From: an uncultured Pseudomonadota bacterium
Lineage (GTDB): Bacteria; Myxococcota_A; UBA796; UBA9615
NCBI GenBank assembly: GCA_937891735.1
Contig: CALAGR010000511.1
Location: forward strand, 1 to 36,428
DNA length: 36,428 nucleotides
Direction of reading: 5' to 3'
The notes beneath the pieces were generated by a model. It ran no database searches, was not told the origin of the DNA, and saw nothing but the letters and a program-made list of their open reading frames with translations. This document shows, in pieces, positions 1-7,615 of the stretch (position 1 is the first letter of the stretch; each line of letters begins with the position of its first letter). The position numbers and the translations under genes were made by a program.

Positions 1-56
1 CCGCTGGGATCGTTATCGACGTACCGATTCGGAGACTCGCCGCACGCTGCTAGGGC
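1..56. other. Window edge, possible tail of an upstream plus-strand gene
   Basis: These 56 bases precede the thiD stop. The frame starting at position 3 reads sixteen codons and ends in TAG at 51-53, three bases before the convergent thiD stop. That spacing matches the tight tail-to-tail arrangement of other pairs in this window. The other two plus-strand frames are also open here, so the assignment is weak and no function can be proposed. Confidence 0.2.
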
Positions 57-845
57 CTACCTCGAGATCGCCGGGGCGCGCAGCAGAAAGACAGGCCCCC
101 TGCCGCCCCCGAGCTCCAGGCTGCCCTGCAGCGCCTTGGCCACGCAGCGACGCCCGTGCTGCACCGCGGCCAGCAGGTCGCACCCCTCTGCCAGCGCGCA
201 GGCAATGCTCGTGGAGAGCAGGCAGCCCGTGCCGTGATCGTTGGACGTGTGGATCCGGGGCGCCGACAGGGACGTGACGACGTCGCCCGCGAGCCAGTCC
301 ACGCACACCGCCGGATCGGCGCCGTGGCCGCCCGTCAACAGCACCGGGCAGCCGAGCAGATCCCGCAGCGCCACCGCCGCGGCCCGCTCCTGCAACCGCT
401 CCCCCAGCAGCGCGCGCGCCTCGTCCAGGTTGGGCGTGATGAGGGCGATGCCCGCCACCCGGGCCCGAAGGACCGCCACCCCGGGCCCATCGAGCAGGCT
501 CGCCCCGGAGCTGGAGCACACCACCGGGTCCAGCACGATGGGGACCGTCACCGCTTCGAGCGCGTCGAGCACCGCCGCCGCGACGGCGCCCGTGCCGAGC
601 ATGCCGATCTTGACCGAAGCGACCGGCAGGTCCTGCAGCACCGCAACCAGCTGGGCCGTCACGAACCCGGCGTCCAGAACGAAGGTGGATCGCACGCCCC
701 GGGTGTTCTGCACCGTGAGCGCCGTGGGGACCGCGGCCCCGTACAGCCCATGGGCGGCGACCGTGCGCAGATCGGCTTGCAGACCGGCCCCCGCCGAGGG
801 GTCGCTTCCGGCGATCGTCAGAACCACGGAGGGCGGAACGGCCAC
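57..845 (-). CDS. thiD: Hydroxymethylpyrimidine/phosphomethylpyrimidine kinase
   Basis: Cytoplasmic ribokinase-family enzyme of thiamine biosynthesis. It phosphorylates 4-amino-5-hydroxymethyl-2-methylpyrimidine and then its monophosphate, giving the pyrophosphate used by thiamine phosphate synthase. The 262-residue product has the usual family length. It starts with the substrate/nucleotide motif AGSDPSAGAG (residues 12-21), has the GMLGT segment near 81-85 and the DPVV segment near 106-109. It ends with the anion-hole and catalytic motif HGTGC (204-208). The frame stays open far upstream, but homology starts at the GTG at 845, which is preceded by TACGGT six bases away and has no Shine-Dalgarno. 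It stands alone and diverges from the lipoprotein gene at 906; no thiC, thiE or TPP riboswitch is visible beside it. Confidence 0.93.
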   Translation of the reverse strand: MAVPPSVVLTIAGSDPSAGAGLQADLRTVAAHGLYGAAVPTALTVQNTRGVRSTFVLDAGFVTAQLVAVLQDLPVASVKIGMLGTGAVAAAVLDALEAVTVPIVLDPVVCSSSGASLLDGPGVAVLRARVAGIALITPNLDEARALLGERLQERAAAVALRDLLGCPVLLTGGHGADPAVCVDWLAGDVVTSLSAPRIHTSNDHGTGCLLSTSIACALAEGCDLLAAVQHGRRCVAKALQGSLELGGGRGPVFLLRAPAISR

Positions 846-857
846 GGCGGGACCGTA
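846..857 (-). promoter_or_regulatory. Candidate leaderless promoter of thiD
   Basis: On the minus strand the order is TACGGT-CCCGCC-GTG, so a -10-like hexamer ends six bases before the start codon. Transcription would then begin at or next to the GTG. No purine-rich Shine-Dalgarno lies in between, and no clear -35 was found. Confidence 0.45.
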
Positions 858-905
858 GCAGCGAGTCGCCTTGCCCCGAGCCGAACGCCTTGCGACCCTT
901 CCGCC

Positions 906-2033
906 GTGCGACACCCCCTGGCCCGACTCCTCCCGGTTCTCCTTCTCCTCCTGACGGGCTGCGCCGGCAAGCGCCTGCACATGTTCCGGGGGATCGAGCG
1001 GGACCTGTACGACGTGCAGTTCGAGGAGGCCGGGCCCGAGGTGCTGGCCATGTCCTTGACCGATCTGCCGGTCCCGAGCGCGCCAGAGTCGGGCGCGGAG
1101 CCGGTCGCCCCGGCCTGGCTGGAGCCCACTCCCCTGACCTCCGAGGGGGTCGCGGGGCGCGGCTCCTGGTCGGAGGACGGCACCCGGATCGTGTTCCAGT
1201 CCGTGCGCGACGGCGGCATGGTCCCCAACCCCTGGGAGCAGACGTATCTGATGGCGGCGGACGGACAGACCCAGCGCCGCATCACGATGGGACTGGGCAA
1301 GACCCACGGGCCCGCCTTCGTGCCCGGCGACGGGCTGCGGGTCGCCTATGCGTCCACCCACCACACCGGGCAGACGCCCCCCCGGGAGGGCCAGGGGCTG
1401 GACGATGCGGGGGATCCGGACATGGATCTGTTCATCCAGGACCTGTCCGCGGGCAGCTTCAGCACCTTCGCGGAGGGACCCGGGTTCGACGGCGAGATCA
1501 GCTTCTGCGCCGACGGCACCCGCGCCGCGTTCGTCTCGGAGCGGGCCGGACACCGCACCGTCTACCTGAGCGATGGAGCCGGGGGCGGGCCCCGCCGGGT
1601 CTATCCCGGCGACGAGCCCCTGCACTCCCCCCGCCTGTCGGCGGCCTGCGACCAGCTCCTGTGGATCGCCCAGGGCCCCGACGGCCAGATGCTGTCGGTG
1701 ATGGCCCCAGACGCGGAGCTGCCCATGCCCCTGCTGGGCCCGGTGCCCCGGATCGAGTCCGCCGAGTGGATCGCGGGCTCCGAGCGCATCGTGTTCGCCT
1801 CGGATCTGGACCAGCCTGGCGGCCCCTTGGACCTGTATGTCATCGGGATCGACGGGGACGGCCTGCGCCGCCTCACCCACACCGACGCCTCCGAGTCCCA
1901 GCCGAGGCCCGCACCCGACGGCACCGCGCTGCTCTATGCCCTCGACGGGCCGTCCGGGGCGCAGCTCGTGGTGGCGCCCCTCAGCCCGGCCTCCGGCGCC
2001 CCGTTCGTGCTGCCGGTCGGAGCGATCGAGTGA
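906..2033 (+). CDS. Beta-propeller (PD40/TolB-like) lipoprotein
   Basis: Predicted exported lipoprotein of 375 residues. The N-terminus is a hydrophobic signal ending in the lipobox LTGC, with the lipidated Cys at residue 19. The rest contains repeated blade-like segments of the TolB/PD40 type. Examples are a SEDGTRIVFQS block near residues 92-102, a CADGTRAAFVSE block mid-protein, and a C-terminal run with LYVIGIDGDGLRRLTH followed by an APDGTALLYAL block. Such propellers usually mediate protein-protein contacts in the periplasm or on the outer membrane; the partner is unknown. GTG at 906 is chosen because the signal peptide begins there. A weak GACCCT hexamer sits six bases upstream. The stop overlaps the start of the thioesterase gene (GTGA), so the two are probably co-translated although their functions look unrelated. 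Confidence 0.8.
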   Translation: MRHPLARLLPVLLLLLTGCAGKRLHMFRGIERDLYDVQFEEAGPEVLAMSLTDLPVPSAPESGAEPVAPAWLEPTPLTSEGVAGRGSWSEDGTRIVFQSVRDGGMVPNPWEQTYLMAADGQTQRRITMGLGKTHGPAFVPGDGLRVAYASTHHTGQTPPREGQGLDDAGDPDMDLFIQDLSAGSFSTFAEGPGFDGEISFCADGTRAAFVSERAGHRTVYLSDGAGGGPRRVYPGDEPLHSPRLSAACDQLLWIAQGPDGQMLSVMAPDAELPMPLLGPVPRIESAEWIAGSERIVFASDLDQPGGPLDLYVIGIDGDGLRRLTHTDASESQPRPAPDGTALLYALDGPSGAQLVVAPLSPASGAPFVLPVGAIE

Positions 2034-2563
2034 GCGGCCTGGACCTGGCTGACCTGGCCGCGCATCCCCACGACCTGACCCCAAAGCCGCCGACCGCGAG
2101 CCGGGTCGAGATGACCCAGCTGGTGCTGCCCAACAACGCCAACAACCGCGGTACGGCCTTCGGCGGCCAGGTGATGGCCTGGATCGACATCGCCGCCGCC
2201 GTCGCCGCCGCCCGCCACAGCAACGGGGCCTGCGTGACCGCCTCGATCGACGCCGTGGACTTCGTGCGTCCCATCGAGCGCGGCCACGTCGTCGTGCTCC
2301 GAGCCCAGGTCAACTACGTCGGGCGCTCCAGCATGGAGATCGGAGTGCGCGTGGAGGGAGAGGTCTTCGGGGGCGGGCGGTACCACGCCACGACGGCCTA
2401 CACCACGTTCGTGGCCCTGGACGAGCACGGCCACCCGCGGCCAGTGCCGCCCCTCGATCTGCAGACCGACGAAGACCGCCGCCGCCACGACGCCGCCCGG
2501 GAGCGCATGGAGTACCGCAAGAAGCGGCGGGCCGCCCGCCAGGCCCGGAGCTCCAGCCCCTGA
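2030..2563 (+). CDS. Hotdog-fold acyl-CoA thioesterase (YciA/BACH type)
   Basis: Cytoplasmic acyl-CoA hydrolase that cleaves fatty acyl-CoA to free acid and CoA. The 177-residue protein contains one hotdog domain. Its diagnostic segment is the N-N-R-G-x-x-F-G-G-Q-V-M-A-W-I-D stretch at about residues 38-53, where the final Asp and the Asn/Gly turn form the active-site region. The basic C-terminal tail (about residues 150-177, rich in Arg and Lys) is low-complexity. Start is the GTG at 2030, whose bases overlap the upstream TGA (GTGA), with GGAG at 2019-2022 inside the upstream gene at good Shine-Dalgarno spacing. Translation is therefore coupled to the lipoprotein. The gene ends six bases from the convergent lipoprotein gene at 2570, leaving no room for a conventional terminator. 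Confidence 0.88.
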   Translation: MSGLDLADLAAHPHDLTPKPPTASRVEMTQLVLPNNANNRGTAFGGQVMAWIDIAAAVAAARHSNGACVTASIDAVDFVRPIERGHVVVLRAQVNYVGRSSMEIGVRVEGEVFGGGRYHATTAYTTFVALDEHGHPRPVPPLDLQTDEDRRRHDAARERMEYRKKRRAARQARSSSP

Positions 2564-2569
2564 TCCGCC

Positions 2570-3559
2570 CTACTCCGCCCCGATCTCCGGGGCCGGATCG
2601 CCGGGCTGCTCGAAGGCGATGACGCAGTCCGTCTCGACCCCTTCGAGCTGATCGAACTCCGTGCCCGGCGGGTCGAAGGACCACCAGGTGCGGCCCAGAT
2701 CCTCGTCCCAGCACTCTGCCCCCGGCGCGCCGTCGCCCAGGCCCCGCAGCAGGAAGTCGCCCCGGCCCGCCCGGCCCGGGGTCCATCGCGCCCGCACGAT
2801 GTAGCTCTCCGGCTCCCCGCCGTTCCCGACGACCTCGTCGACCGTGTCGTACTCGAAGAACCCGTCGCCCGCGGCGCTTCGGCGGAACCGGTAGCTCGCG
2901 TCCAGCTCGCCGTGCCGCTCGGTGAGCCAGCCCGCCACGACCACATCCAGCGCCACCGCCTCGCCCCGCCGGGTGTGCGCCACCGCCAGCTGGCCGGCGC
3001 CGCCGTCGAAGCGGCTGTCGATGATCCCCCAGGCCGCCGCGTCCAGCACGAACTGCCCCTCCCCTTCCCGCAGCGAGTCTCCGCGGGTGAACGTGCCCGT
3101 CATGATCGGCACCCACTCGGTGTCTTCGTCCGCGGCCCAGCGCGGCACGGCGGCGCCGTCGATGGAGTAGGAGAACACGCCCTCTTGGGCCCGCTGGACC
3201 ACGAGGATGCTCGACGTGCCCGCCTTGCGCCCCGCGAACGGCCCCCAGACCCTGCGGTCGTCCTCGCGGCGGCTGGGAGTGCTCTGCACGACCGAGTCCA
3301 CGACGCCCAGCAGCGACCAGACGATGCCGTTGTACAGGCTCGACACCGCCTTGGTCGTCTTGACGAGCTGCGCCCGCTCGCCCAGATCCCGGGCCCCGTC
3401 CGCTTCGTCCTCGGGGGCGGTGGTCGCCACGTCCTCGGGGGCGGGCAGCGAGGCCCGGAACAGCACGTCCTCCTCGAGCAGCCGGTTGCTCAGCGGAGCG
3501 CCGCAGCCGGTCAGCAGCGAAGCGAGCATCCATGCGGTGATGAGGCGAGGCATCTTCAT
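2570..3559 (-). CDS. Lipoprotein of unknown function, last gene of the sigma/caspase operon
   Basis: A 329-residue exported lipoprotein with a short signal ending in LLTGC (Cys 19). No family was recognised. The mature part has an acidic spacer (about residues 40-62). It is followed by a mixed alpha/beta body with several Trp residues and two late Cys residues (in AECWDE and ETDCVI) that could form a disulfide. The start ATG at 3559 has AGGAG four bases upstream on the minus strand, and a second in-frame ATG lies two codons later. Only six bases separate it from the caspase stop, so it is very likely the fourth gene of the operon. Its place at the periplasmic face next to a secreted caspase and a membrane anti-sigma-like protein suggests a ligand, inhibitor or substrate role; that is inference only. 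Confidence 0.75.
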   Translation of the reverse strand: MKMPRLITAWMLASLLTGCGAPLSNRLLEEDVLFRASLPAPEDVATTAPEDEADGARDLGERAQLVKTTKAVSSLYNGIVWSLLGVVDSVVQSTPSRREDDRRVWGPFAGRKAGTSSILVVQRAQEGVFSYSIDGAAVPRWAADEDTEWVPIMTGTFTRGDSLREGEGQFVLDAAAWGIIDSRFDGGAGQLAVAHTRRGEAVALDVVVAGWLTERHGELDASYRFRRSAAGDGFFEYDTVDEVVGNGGEPESYIVRARWTPGRAGRGDFLLRGLGDGAPGAECWDEDLGRTWWSFDPPGTEFDQLEGVETDCVIAFEQPGDPAPEIGAE

Positions 3560-3565
3560 TGACTC

Positions 3566-5182
3566 CTACAGCGTGAACCAGACGGATGCCAGGGCCTCGG
3601 CGTACCCCTGGACCTGCTGCTTGTCGTCGGTGACCCAGAACGAGCCGTGGGCCCGCCCCTCGAGCCGCAGCCCGGACCGGGCCGACCAGGCCAGCCCCAC
3701 CCCGCCCGCGAGACCCGGCGCTCCACCGACGTAGAACTGGTCTTCCATGATCCCCGTCGGCAGGAAGCGCCGCTGCACCCACATCACCGACAGCCGGACG
3801 CCGGCGAAGGGCCGCAGCCAGCGCGCCCCCGGCACCGCGGGGCTCAGGTACGCCCCGACACCGCCCACGAGCTGGACGTAGTCCGCCTCGAAGCTCACCG
3901 ACGGCTGCACCTGTGCCGCGAACCGACGCCCCCCGAGCAGCACCTCGGCGCGGAACGACAGCGCCGGCGCCACCAGCCCGCGCAGGTCCAGCTCGAGGCC
4001 CCCCAGCACCATCGGCGGCACCAGGGAGTCCCGGATCGCCGGGTCGAAGAAGCCCTGGACGCCGATCCGGGCCGCCAGCGTCACCTCCTTGCCCGACGCC
4101 TGCCTGCGCACCCGGGTGATGGCGCCCTTCGTGGCGTCCTCGCTGTAGGGGACCCGAGCCATGGCCTGGCGATCCACGGAGGCCTCGCCCCCATCGGACA
4201 GCACCAGCCGCTGCTCGAAGAGGGCCTCCGGATCGCGCAGCTGCACCCGGTAGCTGCCCGCGTCCACCAGCAGCCGGGTCGGCCGGCCCGGGGTCGCCTG
4301 AACCTCCGCCACGAACTCCCGGCGATCCTCGTCGAAGACCAGGAACCGGCCCGCCTGGCTCGCGTCGAAGCGCAGCGCCGCGCCCTTGCTGTCCAGCCGG
4401 GTGAGCACCATGTCGCCCGAGCCGGACAGGTCGTAGTCGAAGCCCGGGTGCTGCGCGCCGGCGCGGGTGCCCGCGGTGTGGGCCACCGTGCGATGAAAGA
4501 CGTAGCGGTAGGCCTCGTCGAGCGTGACCTCGCCGTCCGCGTTGGCGTCCGCGTCCCCCCGCAGGCCGCTGAGCAGGTAGTGGGTGAAGTAGCTGCCGCC
4601 GACCTCGTCGCTCTCCTGGGACGCCTCGTCCGCCGCGGAGGAGGTGATCACCACCTCCCCGCGGGCGTGCACCTCGGCGGACGCGTCCCGCAGGAACCCC
4701 GGCGCCCTGGCCGCCCCCTTGGCGCGCGTCGCGGCCCCGGCGTAGCAGGAGTCGATGAACAGGAGCCGCACGTCGGCTCCGGCGCGCTCCAGGCCCGCCT
4801 TGAGGTCGTCGAACGACAGCGCGCCGCGACCCAGCTTGAGCGCGTCCGGCTCGGCGTGGCCCGAGTAGAAGAACAGCACGGTGACGTGCTCGGAGCCCTG
4901 GCTGCGCGCGTGGGCGACGTCGCCGGCGAGCCGGTCCAGCGCGCCCTGCACCTGGGCCACGGTGGGGGTCAGCAGCAACGTGGTGTGCTCGGCGGACACC
5001 GAGCCGAGCTGGCCCAGCACGTCCGCCACGCGCCGCGCGTCCGCTTCGGCGTAGTACAGGGGCGCGTAGCCGGGCCCTCCCTGGTTCGCCCCGATCACCA
5101 CCGCGAACCGGTCCGCCCCCGCCGCCGCCGTGCCGGGCAGCAGCAGGGTGGCCGCGAGCAGCGCCGCGGCGAAGTGGATCAC
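3566..5182 (-). CDS. Secreted caspase-like (C14) protein with beta-barrel-like C-terminus
   Basis: A 538-residue protein with an N-terminal signal peptide (cleavage likely after AAAG, about residue 22). Residues 25-240 form a caspase/metacaspase-like domain. The catalytic His is in FYSGH (H109) and the catalytic Cys in FIDSCYAG (C146), each after a hydrophobic strand as in clan CD. A complete 12-residue EF-hand loop lies at D212-x-N214-x-D216-G-x-x-T220-x-x-E223, suggesting calcium dependence. Residues from about 390 to the end consist of alternating hydrophobic and aromatic strands, resembling a small outer-membrane barrel and ending in VWFTL. The GTG start at 5182 overlaps the upstream stop (GTGA) and begins exactly at the signal peptide. 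With the sigma and anti-sigma genes upstream it is probably part of an envelope signalling or stress unit. The barrel assignment is by eye. Confidence 0.82.
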   Translation of the reverse strand: MIHFAAALLAATLLLPGTAAAGADRFAVVIGANQGGPGYAPLYYAEADARRVADVLGQLGSVSAEHTTLLLTPTVAQVQGALDRLAGDVAHARSQGSEHVTVLFFYSGHAEPDALKLGRGALSFDDLKAGLERAGADVRLLFIDSCYAGAATRAKGAARAPGFLRDASAEVHARGEVVITSSAADEASQESDEVGGSYFTHYLLSGLRGDADANADGEVTLDEAYRYVFHRTVAHTAGTRAGAQHPGFDYDLSGSGDMVLTRLDSKGAALRFDASQAGRFLVFDEDRREFVAEVQATPGRPTRLLVDAGSYRVQLRDPEALFEQRLVLSDGGEASVDRQAMARVPYSEDATKGAITRVRRQASGKEVTLAARIGVQGFFDPAIRDSLVPPMVLGGLELDLRGLVAPALSFRAEVLLGGRRFAAQVQPSVSFEADYVQLVGGVGAYLSPAVPGARWLRPFAGVRLSVMWVQRRFLPTGIMEDQFYVGGAPGLAGGVGLAWSARSGLRLEGRAHGSFWVTDDKQQVQGYAEALASVWFTL

Positions 5183-6051
5183 CGCGGCAGCTTCTCCGCC
5201 GAGAAGATCGCCACGTCGGCCTGCACCCCGAACGCGTCCGGCGCCGCGTCCCGGACCCCCTGCGCGCCTCCTGCATCGAACAGGTCGTGCACGGCGCGCT
5301 CCAGGTCCTCGACCAGCAGCGCCTCGTCGGAGAGGAACGCCACGAACACCTCGGGACCCGGGGCGTCGTCCAACACCAGCGCGTCGCTCAAGGGTCGGGC
5401 GTTGCCGGGCACGAAGGGCGCCGACAGGTCCCCGCCCACGGGCACGTAGCGCGACACCGTGCCGGTGCCGTCCACACCGACCAGCGCCAGTCGGGTGTGC
5501 GTGGTGGTGACCGTGAACTGGAGCCGGTCTCCGGCCGACAACGCCACGCCTGACGCCACCCGCTGGGGGTGTCCCTCCACATCGAGCCACGCCTCCAGCG
5601 GGGCCGCGCCCTTGAGCCGGTTGGCGGAGCCCCTCGGATCCACCACGTCGTTGGACCCGGCTGTGGGAGCCGGTCCCTGCGCGAACAGCCCCAGGGCGAC
5701 CGCCGTGGCCGCCGCGGCCAGGGACCACAGCAGCGCCCGACGCTGGAGCAACCGGGCAAACAGGCCCCCACCGGCGGGCTCGGCGGGCAGGCGCGCAGCC
5801 CGGGCGAACAGCTCGCCCCGGACGGCACCAAACGGATGCGCGGCCAAGAAGGCGTCGTCCGCCTCCCGGATCCGGGCGAGGTGCGCGCCAAGCTCGGGAT
5901 CCGCGGCCACCGCAGCCCGGACCGCGGCCCGCTCCTGATCGGACAGGTCGTCCGCCGCGAGGCGCCGAAGCTGGTGCGCGGTGGCGCCCTGGGGCGGATC
6001 GGGCCTGGTCAGCAGCTGCTCGAGACGATTCATCGCTTCCTCGTGGGTCAT
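5179..6051 (-). CDS. Single-pass anti-sigma-like protein with periplasmic beta domain
   Basis: A 290-residue protein encoded directly after an ECF sigma factor, which is the main reason for the anti-sigma call. Residues 1-105 are helical and charged and would bind the sigma factor in the cytoplasm. No H-x3-C-x2-C zinc motif is present, so it is not a ZAS-type anti-sigma. One transmembrane helix spans about residues 106-124. The external part has an all-beta segment at about 150-245 with a SAGDRLQFTV strand and a VGVDGTGTVSRYVP hairpin. This resembles DUF4384-like domains often found near bacterial caspases, but I could not test that. The start ATG at 6051 overlaps the sigma stop (ATGA), and its own stop overlaps the caspase start (GTGA), so the three proteins are made in fixed proportion. 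Confidence 0.75.
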   Translation of the reverse strand: MTHEEAMNRLEQLLTRPDPPQGATAHQLRRLAADDLSDQERAAVRAAVAADPELGAHLARIREADDAFLAAHPFGAVRGELFARAARLPAEPAGGGLFARLLQRRALLWSLAAAATAVALGLFAQGPAPTAGSNDVVDPRGSANRLKGAAPLEAWLDVEGHPQRVASGVALSAGDRLQFTVTTTHTRLALVGVDGTGTVSRYVPVGGDLSAPFVPGNARPLSDALVLDDAPGPEVFVAFLSDEALLVEDLERAVHDLFDAGGAQGVRDAAPDAFGVQADVAIFSAEKLPR

Positions 6052-6599
6052 GGGCTGGTCCCCGCCTTGATGGCTCGCAGGATCTGGCTCTCGAACCCCT
6101 TGCTCAGACGTCGGCGGGCCTGATCGACGAAGGCCCTCAGGCGCTTGCGCACCGTCGGCACCGACAGACCTGTCTCGGTGGCGATCTCGGACTGGGTCAT
6201 GTCCTCGAAGTAGTACAAGACCGCCAGCCGGGCCAACCCTTCGTCCATGTCCTCCATCACCGCCGACACGAGATCGAGCAGCTCCAGCTGGCCCTGGGCG
6301 GACGGACCCGAGCCCGCCCCCGGACGCTCGCCCTTGCGCTGATCGAGCTTCTGTCGGCGGCCGCTGCTGTTGCGAATGACGTTGAAGCAGTGGTTGGTTG
6401 CGATGCGGTACAGCCAGGTGAGCCTGGAGCTGTTCCCCTCGAACGAGCCCCAGCCGCGGATCGCGCTCGCGAACACATCCTGGGTGGCGTCCCAGGCCTC
6501 CTCCTCGTTGCGCAGGATCCGCAGGCAGCGGCCGTACACCAGCCCCGCGTGCTTGTTGTACAGGCGCTCGATCTGCGCTTCGGTCGGGCTGACGCTCAT
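6048..6599 (-). CDS. ECF-type RNA polymerase sigma factor
   Basis: A 183-residue sigma-70 family protein with only regions 2 and 4. Region 2 is residues 13-77, with the core-binding/-10 helix around WDATQDVFASA and the RLTWLYRIATNHC segment. A poorly conserved Gly/Ser linker covers 78-105. Region 4 (about 121-166) carries a helix-turn-helix in MTQSEIATETGLSVPTVRKRLR. The start ATG at 6599 has GAGGGG five bases upstream, a good Shine-Dalgarno, and a TAGGCT hexamer 11 bases upstream. It heads the operon with the anti-sigma, caspase and lipoprotein genes and presumably directs their transcription or that of an envelope regulon. It is divergent from the lipoprotein gene at 6705, which may be a target. 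The ECF subgroup was not assigned. Confidence 0.93.
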   Translation of the reverse strand: MSVSPTEAQIERLYNKHAGLVYGRCLRILRNEEEAWDATQDVFASAIRGWGSFEGNSSRLTWLYRIATNHCFNVIRNSSGRRQKLDQRKGERPGAGSGPSAQGQLELLDLVSAVMEDMDEGLARLAVLYYFEDMTQSEIATETGLSVPTVRKRLRAFVDQARRRLSKGFESQILRAIKAGTSP

Positions 6600-6616
6600 G
6601 CGGTCCCCTCAGCCTA
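6600..6616 (-). promoter_or_regulatory. Shine-Dalgarno and -10-like element before the sigma gene
   Basis: On the minus strand TAGGCT (complement of 6611-6616) is followed by eleven bases containing GAGGGG and then ATG. The mRNA leader would be only a few bases long but would include a ribosome binding site, unlike most unit-leading genes here. The same hexamer recurs at 35122. Confidence 0.4.
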
Positions 6617-6685
6617 CCGCGCGGCGGCAGGGGCTTCGTTGGTCTGACACGCCGGCGCGGGGACAAGGAAAGAAAAGATCGGACG

Positions 6686-6704
6686 GGGCAGCTAGATTCT
6701 GCCC
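6686..6704 (+). promoter_or_regulatory. Inverted repeat enclosing the -10 of the lipoprotein gene
   Basis: GGGCAG and CTGCCC (6686-6691 and 6699-6704) are perfect inverted repeats flanking seven bases that contain TAGATT (6693-6698). The right arm abuts the ATG at 6705. The hexamer-to-start spacing of six bases fits leaderless transcription. The symmetrical arms could be an operator or an RNA hairpin covering the start. The site lies in the divergent region shared with the sigma gene. Confidence 0.4.
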
Positions 6705-7565
6705 ATGAAGCGCTGCTCCACCCTGCTCCTGGCTGCGTCCCTGGCTGTCCCCGTTGTTGGCGGGATCGGCTGCCGCAAGCCCGATCCGGCCCCCGAGGAA
6801 CTCGACGACATCGTGCACTTCGGCTTCTCCCGGTACGCCGCGGACGAAGACGATCTCAACGACCGGACCCTGGCGGACGTGGCCGAGAACCTGACCTTGT
6901 GGTGGGCGGCCAACGTCGAAGACGACCTGGCGGGCTTCGAGGCGACGGACGACACGCGCCTGACCGCGGACGACCTGGCCACCCTGTCCCCCGTGCCCGA
7001 GGCCGCGAACGGGCCCGAAGCGATCGGCGTGATCGTCGGCCGCAAGACCGACTGCTCCCTGGCGGACATCGACCGCGTCTATCTGAACGACGACCAGCTC
7101 AGCCTGTACCCCGACAACTACGTCAGCTACGACCGCACGCGCACCTCGGACTTCTCCTGCTTCACCGACGGGGAGTGCGAAGAGGCCACCTGGACCACCG
7201 ACATCGTCCAGGAGCAGCAGGTGTTGGGCACCATCACCTACGAGTTCACCCTCGCCTCGGGGCTGCGCTGGGTGGACGCCATCCCCGCGGACGGCGCCCT
7301 GGGCGACCCCACCGTGACGGCCCGGCTGTCCAGGACGTGGATGCTCGCTCCCGCGGTCTTGACACCCGCCCTCGCCGACTTCCGGCAGAGCTACCAGCTC
7401 GAGATCATCACCCCGTACGAAGGCGGCCTGATCCACATGTACGGCATGTGGACCGAGCTGGCGTCGGACACCCTCGCGACCGAGTCCGCGATCTTCATCA
7501 ACAGCTACATCAGCGGCTTGCGCGACACCCTGGACGCCCTCGAGGCGCACTGCCAGGCCGAGTAG
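6705..7565 (+). CDS. Putative lipoprotein of unknown function
   Basis: A 286-residue exported protein. The signal ends at Cys 23 in GGIGC, an atypical lipobox because position -3 is Gly rather than Leu; lipidation is likely but not certain. The mature part is acidic, rich in Asp, with a Cys pair in FSCFTDGECEE (about residues 149-158) and single Cys residues in DCSL and near the C-terminus. No family was recognised. No Shine-Dalgarno precedes the ATG; TAGATT sits six bases upstream within an inverted repeat. It diverges from the ECF sigma gene across 105 bases and lies 50 bases before the kinase gene, so it may belong to the sigma regulon or be co-expressed with the kinase. Confidence 0.7.
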   Translation: MKRCSTLLLAASLAVPVVGGIGCRKPDPAPEELDDIVHFGFSRYAADEDDLNDRTLADVAENLTLWWAANVEDDLAGFEATDDTRLTADDLATLSPVPEAANGPEAIGVIVGRKTDCSLADIDRVYLNDDQLSLYPDNYVSYDRTRTSDFSCFTDGECEEATWTTDIVQEQQVLGTITYEFTLASGLRWVDAIPADGALGDPTVTARLSRTWMLAPAVLTPALADFRQSYQLEIITPYEGGLIHMYGMWTELASDTLATESAIFINSYISGLRDTLDALEAHCQAE

Positions 7566-7596
7566 CCTCGCGCAGGCACCGCTTTCCCCTGCGCGG

Positions 7597-7615
7597 TAGG
7601 ATCCGAGTCAGCGGT
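7597..7615 (+). promoter_or_regulatory. Possible -10 element before the kinase gene
   Basis: GGTAGGAT with TAGGAT at 7597-7602 lies 13 bases before the ATG at 7616, which would give a leader of only a few bases. A GAG triplet is the only Shine-Dalgarno candidate. Read-through from the lipoprotein gene ending at 7565 is equally possible. Confidence 0.3.

Noticed and set aside
57..860. TPP riboswitch upstream of thiD
   Set aside because: The start codon is only 60 bases from the divergent gene and no THI-box-like sequence is seen; the promoter looks leaderless.
57..2084. A single 675-codon minus-strand frame covering thiD and the region upstream
   Set aside because: Only the last 262 codons match ThiD; the upstream part is the antisense of the propeller lipoprotein and thioesterase genes, and high GC keeps it open.
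2310..5276. A 988-codon minus-strand frame spanning the caspase and lipoprotein genes
   Set aside because: It is an out-of-frame, Arg/Gly/Ala-rich shadow; the overlapping frames carry catalytic motifs and signal peptides.
5179..6051. Zinc-binding anti-sigma (ZAS) domain
   Set aside because: The N-terminal region has no His-x3-Cys-x2-Cys motif, in fact no Cys there, so the call rests on gene order and topology.
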